Below are positions 7,255 to 11,706 of a DNA stretch of 11,706 nt, in pieces. The stretch is taken from assembly GCA_964431655.1 (NCBI GenBank), contig CAYSKJ010000097.1, positions 1 to 11,706 on the forward strand, written 5' to 3'. Made by a program: the position numbers and the translations under genes. Each line of letters opens with the position of its first letter. Position 1 is the stretch's first letter. This stretch comes from CAYMEV01 sp964431655 [NCBI: uncultured bacterium]. Its GTDB lineage: Bacteria; CAYMEV01. A model generated the notes under the pieces. The model did not search any database. It was not told the origin of the DNA and worked only from the letters and a program-made list of their open reading frames with translations.

Positions 7255-7647
7255 ATGAAAAAGATAATTGCTTCAATTCTAATTCTGGTTTTTGTTTTGG
7301 CGGGAATATGGCTGTTTAGCATTTCAGGAAACTCTGACAGCCATTTTGATTTTCAGTTCATCATAATTATAGTCCTGGCAGTGTTTGCTCTTTTCGCAAT
7401 TGTAAAGCGCATTCTCAGTTATAACAGGAAAGAGCCTGCAGAAGATGAATTTTCAAAGCTCATTACTCAAAAAGCCGCCTCACTTTCTTATTTTATATCT
7501 CTTTACCTGTGGCTTTTCTTAAGCTATTTCAATGAAAGAATAGCAGATAGCCCGGAAAAACTTGTCGGTTACGGTATAATCCTTATGGCGCTGTCTTTTA
7601 CTGCAGCTTACATATATTATATGATAAAAGGCATTAGAAATGAATAA
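7255..7647 (+). CDS. DUF2178-like four-helix membrane protein
   Basis: This 130-residue integral membrane protein has predicted helices at about 4-22, 35-52, 75-92 and 103-123. The loop between helices 2 and 3 contains [20 protein letters not shown] (64-83). A DE, an I and a KA in this spacing are what I recall as characteristic of DUF2178-type proteins, which are frequently encoded next to a small XRE regulator in bacteria and archaea. The exact role of the family is not established; it may sense or modulate the partner regulator. The start codon is preceded by AGGA with an A-rich spacer. The last eight bases overlap the start of the regulator gene (ATGAATAA), so translation is probably coupled. 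Confidence 0.8.
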   Translation: MKKIIASILILVFVLAGIWLFSISGNSDSHFDFQFIIIIVLAVFALFAIVKRILSYNRKEPAEDEFSKLITQKAASLSYFISLYLWLFLSYFNERIADSPEKLVGYGIILMALSFTAAYIYYMIKGIRNE

Positions 7648-7840
7648 CCGTATCCGTGAGTTCCGGGCAAAACACAATATGACACAACAGGACCTTGCAA
7701 GGAGGGTAAATGTTAGAAGGGAGACCATTGTCTTTCTTGAAAAAAATAAATATAATCCGTCTTTAAGACTTGCTCATGATCTGGCTATGGTCTTCGGTAT
7801 TGCAATTGAGGAGCTGTTTATCTTTGAAAAAGGCGCATGA
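7640..7840 (+). CDS. Small XRE-family transcriptional regulator (YozG-like)
   Basis: This 66-residue protein is a single helix-turn-helix domain. It begins [23 protein letters not shown], with Gln16, Leu19 and Ala20 in the first HTH helix and [17 protein letters not shown] (26-42) covering the recognition helix and the NPSL cap. It ends in the IEELFIFE tail typical of the ~65-residue XRE group often paired with membrane proteins. There is no sensor domain. AAGG stands eight bases upstream of its ATG, inside the preceding gene. It likely binds DNA as a dimer and represses its own operon; the palindrome at 7213-7234 is the best visible target. That pairing is inference from position. Confidence 0.92.
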   Translation: MNNRIREFRAKHNMTQQDLARRVNVRRETIVFLEKNKYNPSLRLAHDLAMVFGIAIEELFIFEKGA

Positions 7841-7886
7841 CAGGATGTTTTATATTCTGGTTCTGGTATTTTAGATGGTTGAGAGG

Positions 7887-7916
7887 CAATCTGCATATAT
7901 TTTGCATCAATCTGCA
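7887..7916 (+). repeat. 9-bp direct repeat spaced 21 bp
   Basis: CAATCTGCA occurs at 7887-7895 and again at 7908-7916, exactly 21 bases apart, or about two helical turns. Both copies are followed by similar ATATTTT segments. This could be a pair of protein binding sites on one DNA face, or a small imperfect duplication. No function is shown. Confidence 0.45.
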
Positions 7917-8032
7917 GGTACATATTTTAGCGATTACCATTTGGGATTCTCTAACTCAGCTCTTTTTCTCAATGTCTTCACCTTATCAATATATAAGATC
8001 CGCCTTCCCTCATATACATGAATTACTTTTCA

Positions 8033-8076
8033 GTTATCATGCGGATAATTTCCGCAACCTCTTCTCTGATGATAAC
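8033..8076. repeat. Nested inverted repeat with a pyrimidine-rich bulge
   Basis: The outer arms are GTTATCAT (8033-8040) and ATGATAAC (8069-8076), perfect over 8 bp. Immediately inside is GCGGA (8041-8045), a 5-base loop, and TCCGC (8051-8055). Stacked together they give a 13-bp stem with a 13-base bulge on the 3' side (AACCTCTTCTCTG, 8056-8068). There is no T run, so it is not a standard terminator. If transcribed rightward it would lie about 90 bases before the kinase start codon. Confidence 0.5.
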
Positions 8077-8163
8077 ACCAGGATATAATTTCCTTTGATT
8101 ATATTTTATTATGATATATGATTAATGTAATGATCTTTGCTGATTGGATATATCAGAGGAAAC

Positions 8164-9858
8164 ATGAAAGTTCAGAAAACAATAAAAAATATTCTCAGGT
8201 TTTCAGAGATAACCCAGACTATTGTTAAGCATGGATTTTATCAGGTTTTCAAGGAATTCGGCATGCAGACAAGGAATATACCCGGGTTCTTTGTCCGCAA
8301 GAAAGCCAGGAGAATTCTCCAGAGGTACAGGAGCCCCGAAAGGGCCAGAGCTTTCAGGAATCTCCTGGAGGAGCTTGGCCCAACCTTTATAAAGCTAGGC
8401 CAGTACCTTTCCCAGAGGGAAGACCTCCTGCCCGCTGATTATATAAAGGAGCTAAAAAACCTCCAGGAGAATGTAAAGACCATCAGTTACCAGGATATAA
8501 AAAGCATTTTATCCTCTGAACTTGGGGGGGATATCAGCGGTATATTCAAAAGTATTGATGAAAATCCTCTGGCCTCCGCATCCATATCCCAGGTGCACAA
8601 AGCTGAGCTTTTAAGCGGTCATAAGGTCGTTTTAAAGATACTGAAACCCGAGGCAAAAAGGCTTATTGAGCAGGATATCAGCCTTATGCTTGATATTGCA
8701 AGGAATATTGATAATAATATTCTCAAAAACAGCAATATATCGATTCTGGAGATTATTACCAACCTTTCAAGGGCTCTCGAAAGAGAGACCGATTTTCTGA
8801 TCGAGGCATCCCATATTGAACAATTTTATAAATTTTATGAGCAGAAGGATTCTTTCACTAATATAAATATACCACAAGTCTTCTGGGATGCTACCACCAG
8901 CAATATAATAACTATGGAGAGGCTGGACGGCAACAGCATAGACAGCCTGATTCTGAAAGGCGACAGGGATTTCAACGAAAAGTGCGGTGAGAGGATAATT
9001 CGGTTCTGCTATGACCAGATATTCAACCTTAATATAGTTCATACAGACCTCCATAAGGGTAATATAAAAACTGAAACCGGGGGCAGGGTTGTAATCTATG
9101 ATTTTGGACAGACTTACCTGGTGTCAAAGGATATAATAGTGGCGTTCATAGATATCCTGCTCAATATTGAGCATCAGAAATATGAAAGGGTTGTAAAAAC
9201 CCTGCTGGCCCTGAGTGAGCACAGGGACAGGATACCGGCAAAACAGCTTAATTTTATGATAGAGGATACCAAGGATATAATCTTTAAATATTATAATGTG
9301 CCTTTAAAAAGGATCAATGTCGGCAATATTATTAAACTGCTGTTTTCAAAGTACAGAGCTTATTCTGTAAAGATACCGAACCAGATAATGATGCTTAGCA
9401 AAGCCCTGTCTTATGTTGAAGCAACAATAAAGGAGCTTGCTCCGGAACTGAACATGTTCAGCTATGCCCGGGAGTATATAAATAAATATATTCTTCATAG
9501 CATGAACCGGGAGAACCTTTCAAATATAGCCTATAATAATGCTATTGATGCAAACCGTATATTCAGGCTAATACCCGGGTCGGTAGAGAACCTTCTGACC
9601 TTTATTTCAGAGCTTAACCGCTTTACAAAGAAATTCAGCGATGAAATCAACGATATCAATATAACCTTCAGGCGAACCATTACCAGCCTGTGCCTGAGCA
9701 TAATAGTAGCATCCCTGGTAATTTCATCCAGCTTTCTGATAAGGGGATCAATTACTGAGGTGGTTGCAGGTGTTCCGGTTTTCGGGCTTCTTGGATATAT
9801 TCTGGCTTTTATCTTTTCCATAATTATGATAATTGTACTGATAAAGAGCAATGATTGA
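8164..9858 (+). CDS. UbiB/ABC1-family atypical protein kinase-like membrane protein
   Basis: This 564-residue member of the ABC1/ADCK/UbiB family has its landmarks in order. GPTFIKLGQYLSQREDLLP (72-90) contains the family's KxGQ motif (K77-Q80). The alanine-rich nucleotide loop is ASASISQVH (137-145), and Lys158 in VVLKILKP is the ATP-binding lysine. Glu208 and Glu214 lie in ERETDFLIEA, and TMERLDG (250-256) follows. The catalytic-type loop is HTDLHKGN (293-300) and the metal-binding motif is YDFG (312-315). Two C-terminal hydrophobic helices lie at about 506-527 and 535-560. Relatives support ubiquinone or other lipid metabolism through ATPase/kinase-like activity; here the substrate is unknown and no quinone genes are nearby. 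ATG 8164 with GAGG four bases before it is preferred to the in-frame TTG at 8137. The AI-2E gene follows 73 bases later and is probably cotranscribed. Confidence 0.93.
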   Translation: MKVQKTIKNILRFSEITQTIVKHGFYQVFKEFGMQTRNIPGFFVRKKARRILQRYRSPERARAFRNLLEELGPTFIKLGQYLSQREDLLPADYIKELKNLQENVKTISYQDIKSILSSELGGDISGIFKSIDENPLASASISQVHKAELLSGHKVVLKILKPEAKRLIEQDISLMLDIARNIDNNILKNSNISILEIITNLSRALERETDFLIEASHIEQFYKFYEQKDSFTNINIPQVFWDATTSNIITMERLDGNSIDSLILKGDRDFNEKCGERIIRFCYDQIFNLNIVHTDLHKGNIKTETGGRVVIYDFGQTYLVSKDIIVAFIDILLNIEHQKYERVVKTLLALSEHRDRIPAKQLNFMIEDTKDIIFKYYNVPLKRINVGNIIKLLFSKYRAYSVKIPNQIMMLSKALSYVEATIKELAPELNMFSYAREYINKYILHSMNRENLSNIAYNNAIDANRIFRLIPGSVENLLTFISELNRFTKKFSDEINDINITFRRTITSLCLSIIVASLVISSSFLIRGSITEVVAGVPVFGLLGYILAFIFSIIMIIVLIKSND

Positions 9859-9931
9859 TTTCTATAAAACCTGAGTATGTATATGATTATTCATCTAATT
9901 AGTTTAAAAAATGAAGGCTGTGGGAACTGAT

Positions 9932-11437
9932 ATGAAAAAAGAAAAATTTTTAATGATGCAGCTCTATGAATTTTATATACTTTCCCTGGTCAGGATTACC
10001 AAGGCTGATTCAGAGATAGACCTTAAGGAGAAAGTACAGGCCAAGGCTTTTATAAAGAACAATGTCAGTGCTGACTGCTGGGAAAAGTACTATAAACGCT
10101 ACCTGGAGCTTTTAAGCGCGGATTTTGACGAAGACAGCTATGATGCTGTTATTTCCGCGATAAAAAATAACGGTGTTCTGACCTTTGGCATAAAGAGAAA
10201 GTTTATATATGCACTTGCTCAGATAGCCCAATCCAAGGGTGAACTCTCAAAAACCGATTATGCGGAGATAATCTATATTGCAGGTAAAATGGATATAGAT
10301 GAGGTCAGCGCCCATAATATTATTGACTCGGTTTTTTCAATTACCAATACCTTTATAGCATTGATAGGTATATTCTGCATAGGCGCCGCCCTTTATTTTG
10401 CAAGGGCTCTCATGATGCCCCTGTCCCTGGGGTATTTTCTGTCAAGGCTTATTATAAAAGAGCAGGAACTGCTGTCAAGGCTGATATTCAAGAGAGAAAG
10501 TATGATATTTACAAAGATTGTATCTATGTTTATTACCTTTGTTCTTTTGTTTTTCATGTTTCTTGTTGGATACCAGGCTATTTACGAAATGGGTGGCCAG
10601 CTTCCCGCTTACTGGGAAAAGCTTAATATTTTAATTGAAAAGGTCGACGATTCCCTTCAGAATCTCTTGAAAAGCGATGATGAGACCGAGCAGGAGCAAT
10701 CCCGGGCGGGAGATAGCCGGGAGTATGAAGACAGGCAGGATGATGACCAGATGGAACTGGAATACCAGTTCCTTGACAGCTTCGGGAGATTTAAAGAAGG
10801 ATTATCCCAGTATGATATATCCCTTAAAAATTTCCTGCCGAAGCTTGAAAGTATACCTTTCGGCACTATAATCAGTTCTTTTGTAGGCAGTCTTTTCAGT
10901 TTTCTGGCTTTCCTCCTGATGACCTTTCTCTTTGCAGGGTATCTGGTTTTTTCGGATGTTAAATTTGAGGGAATAATGCTTGAGATGGACAATTCCATCA
11001 CAAAATATATTACCACAAAGTTTATAATAAGCTTTTTCACCGGATTCTGTTTCTATACCATAGGCATTCTTTTTAACCTGGATTTTGCTTTTTTGTGGGG
11101 TTTCCTTGCATTTCTCCTAAATTTTATACCCTCCATTGGCTCTGTAATCTCCACCATCCCGCCGATCCTGATATCCCTGGTAACTTTTCCTCCAGGCAAA
11201 GCATTTCTTATGGCTCTCATACTAATTATTGTCCAGAATATCATGGGCAATATCATTGAGCCCATGTTCATGGGAAAAACCCTGAGGCTGAACCCCGTTG
11301 CAGTCCTGGCAGGACTTGTATTCTGGGGAGTATTATGGGGTATACCCGGAATGCTTATGTCAGCCCCGCTTATGGCTCTTATTAAACTTGTGGCTGAAAA
11401 CTACAGTTTCAGCAAGAATTATGCAAGGTATCTTTGA
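9932..11437 (+). CDS. AI-2E-family permease with N-terminal TerB-like domain
   Basis: The 501-residue product has an N-terminal soluble helical domain at about 1-133 and an AI-2E-type permease at about 138-490. The soluble part looks TerB-like: ITKADSEIDLKEKVQA (22-37) and ALAQIAQSKGELSKTDYAEI (94-113) match the two 'iA.aDG.id..E' helix-turn-helix units, the second with Lys-Gly instead of Asp-Gly. In the permease, helices lie at about 141-158, 160-175 and 194-216. A long loop (217-307) includes an acidic stretch at 247-278. Further helices fill 309-342 and 363-488, with the family signatures LWGFLAFLLNFIPSIGS (388-404), IMGNIIEPMFMGKTLRLNP (437-455) and GIPGMLMSAPLMA (470-482). AI-2E relatives export or take up small molecules, and some act as Na+/H+ antiporters; the substrate here is unknown. 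Usual members are about 350 residues. ATG 9932 has GGGAA seven bases upstream. ATG 9911 in frame lacks a site but would add only seven residues. Confidence 0.9.
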   Translation: MKKEKFLMMQLYEFYILSLVRITKADSEIDLKEKVQAKAFIKNNVSADCWEKYYKRYLELLSADFDEDSYDAVISAIKNNGVLTFGIKRKFIYALAQIAQSKGELSKTDYAEIIYIAGKMDIDEVSAHNIIDSVFSITNTFIALIGIFCIGAALYFARALMMPLSLGYFLSRLIIKEQELLSRLIFKRESMIFTKIVSMFITFVLLFFMFLVGYQAIYEMGGQLPAYWEKLNILIEKVDDSLQNLLKSDDETEQEQSRAGDSREYEDRQDDDQMELEYQFLDSFGRFKEGLSQYDISLKNFLPKLESIPFGTIISSFVGSLFSFLAFLLMTFLFAGYLVFSDVKFEGIMLEMDNSITKYITTKFIISFFTGFCFYTIGILFNLDFAFLWGFLAFLLNFIPSIGSVISTIPPILISLVTFPPGKAFLMALILIIVQNIMGNIIEPMFMGKTLRLNPVAVLAGLVFWGVLWGIPGMLMSAPLMALIKLVAENYSFSKNYARYL

Positions 11438-11576
11438 TCTAATAAATAATGAAACTCATCCCGGGGGAAATATTTCACAAACAATATAATGCCCGGTTAC
11501 GAATAATTAAAATGATTATTGTATAACTTGTTAGGGCAGATGTATTGCTTAAAAAAAACTGAAAGGGGTGCAGGAT
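11438..11576 (+). other. Intergenic region before the ferritin-like gene
   Basis: This 139-base AT-rich spacer contains a consensus TATAAT at 11485-11490 without a matching -35. A second candidate is TTACGA (11497-11502), a 19-base spacer and TATAAC (11522-11527). GAAAGGGGTG and CAGGAT just before 11577 provide a ribosome binding site. No strong terminator follows the permease gene. I see no convincing Fur or PerR box, although the latter would be expected for some ferritin-like genes. Confidence 0.35.
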
Positions 11577-11706
11577 ATGAAATATGACAATATAGGAAAA
11601 ATAATAGAATTCGCTGTTGAGAGGGAAAAGGAAGCCGCGGAATTTTACAGGAACCTTCAATCGGATGCCCATTTTGAAAGCAAGAGAAAACTCCTGAAAA
11701 GCCTTG
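11577..11706 (+). CDS. Ferritin-like (rubrerythrin-type) protein, 5' part only
   Basis: Forty-three codons are present before the window ends. The start is ATG 11577, with AAAGGGGTG and AGGA just upstream. The sequence (IIEFAVEREKEAAEFYRNL) is the first helix of a ferritin-like four-helix bundle. Glu17, Ala20 and Tyr24 have the E-x-x-A-x-x-x-Y spacing of rubrerythrin-type di-iron proteins, Glu17 being the likely iron ligand. Relatives handle iron or reduce peroxide in the cytosol. The second helix begins HFESKRKLLKSL. The remaining ligands and any rubredoxin domain lie outside the window, so the subfamily is undecided. Confidence 0.7.
   Translation, partial: MKYDNIGKIIEFAVEREKEAAEFYRNLQSDAHFESKRKLLKSL

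Larger units (their letters stand above)
7841..8163. other. Stretch of ~320 bases without a convincing gene
   Basis: A plus-strand frame from 7837 (an ATGA overlap with the regulator stop) is open for 83 codons. Its product is dominated by Phe, Trp, Leu, His and Ser with no domain or conserved look, and I do not accept it as a gene. On the minus strand two adjoining frames read like ordinary protein: one gives YPGVIIREEVAEIIRMITEK ending at 8023, and the other GRRILYIDKVKTLRKRAEL ending at 7934. They could be fragments of one decayed gene joined by a frameshift. The stretch also holds a direct repeat (7887-7916), a nested inverted repeat (8033-8076) and a TATAAT at 8084-8089, with TTCTCT as a poor -35, that might serve the downstream kinase gene. 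No terminator with a T run is visible after the regulator gene. Confidence 0.5.

Noticed and set aside
7837-8088. 83-codon plus-strand frame starting at an ATGA overlap with the XRE gene
   Set aside because: Its product is aromatic-rich with no domain-like pattern, and it lies opposite minus-strand frames with a more protein-like composition. The overlap alone is weak evidence. A homologue in another genome would change this view.
11438-11500. CCGGG ... CCCGG as a terminator after the permease gene
   Set aside because: The loop would be about 29 bases, the arms only five, and no T run follows.
11517-11528. TTAT-TGT-ATAA as a PerR or Fur box before the ferritin-like gene
   Set aside because: Only four bases per arm match, and the flanking bases break the symmetry expected of either box.

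Overview
The window is chromosomal DNA from a bacterium of low to moderate GC. ATA isoleucine and AGG/AGA arginine codons are frequent, and several starts have AGGAG-like ribosome binding sites. Two large proteins carry signal peptides: a gingipain-type (C25) peptidase and an SBBP beta-propeller protein. Secreted multidomain proteins of this kind are typical of free-living diderms, including many uncultured phyla. I cannot name the genus or phylum from this sequence. There are no rRNA or tRNA genes, CRISPR arrays, insertion sequences or phage genes.

Left part, minus strand (107-7096). Reading in the direction of transcription, from right to left: a secreted protein with an N-terminal cap, seven ~64-residue propeller repeats, a CARDB-like and an FnIII-like domain (7096-4466); a class I SAM methyltransferase 59 nt downstream (4406-3645), probably on the same transcript; a secreted C25 peptidase ending in three 49-residue DUF5648-type repeats (3479-1221); and a translationally coupled pair of unrecognised small genes, one soluble (1125-727) and one membrane-anchored (736-107). 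The first 132 bases may hold the 3' end of a plus-strand gene that converges on this cluster.

Divergent control region (7097-7254). Leftward, a TTGAAA-16-TATAAT promoter lies so close to the propeller gene's ATG that its mRNA may be leaderless. Rightward, a TTGACT-16-TATATT promoter has a perfect 9-bp-arm inverted repeat across its -10 box. This is the likely operator of the small XRE regulator encoded two genes downstream.

Right part, plus strand (7255-11706). A DUF2178-like four-helix membrane protein overlaps a 66-residue XRE regulator, a common autoregulated pair. About 320 bases without a convincing gene follow. They contain a nested inverted repeat, a 21-bp-spaced direct repeat and traces of possible decayed coding sequence on the minus strand. 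Then come a UbiB/ABC1-type atypical kinase with two C-terminal membrane helices, an AI-2E-family permease carrying an N-terminal TerB-like domain, and the first 43 codons of a ferritin-like (rubrerythrin-type) protein cut by the window edge.

Most genes belong to known families. The parts I consider least described are the TerB-like/AI-2E fusion and its placement after a UbiB-type kinase, the structured stretch at 7841-8163, and the domain combinations of the two secreted proteins. I do not see a clear new defence, mobile or biosynthetic system.
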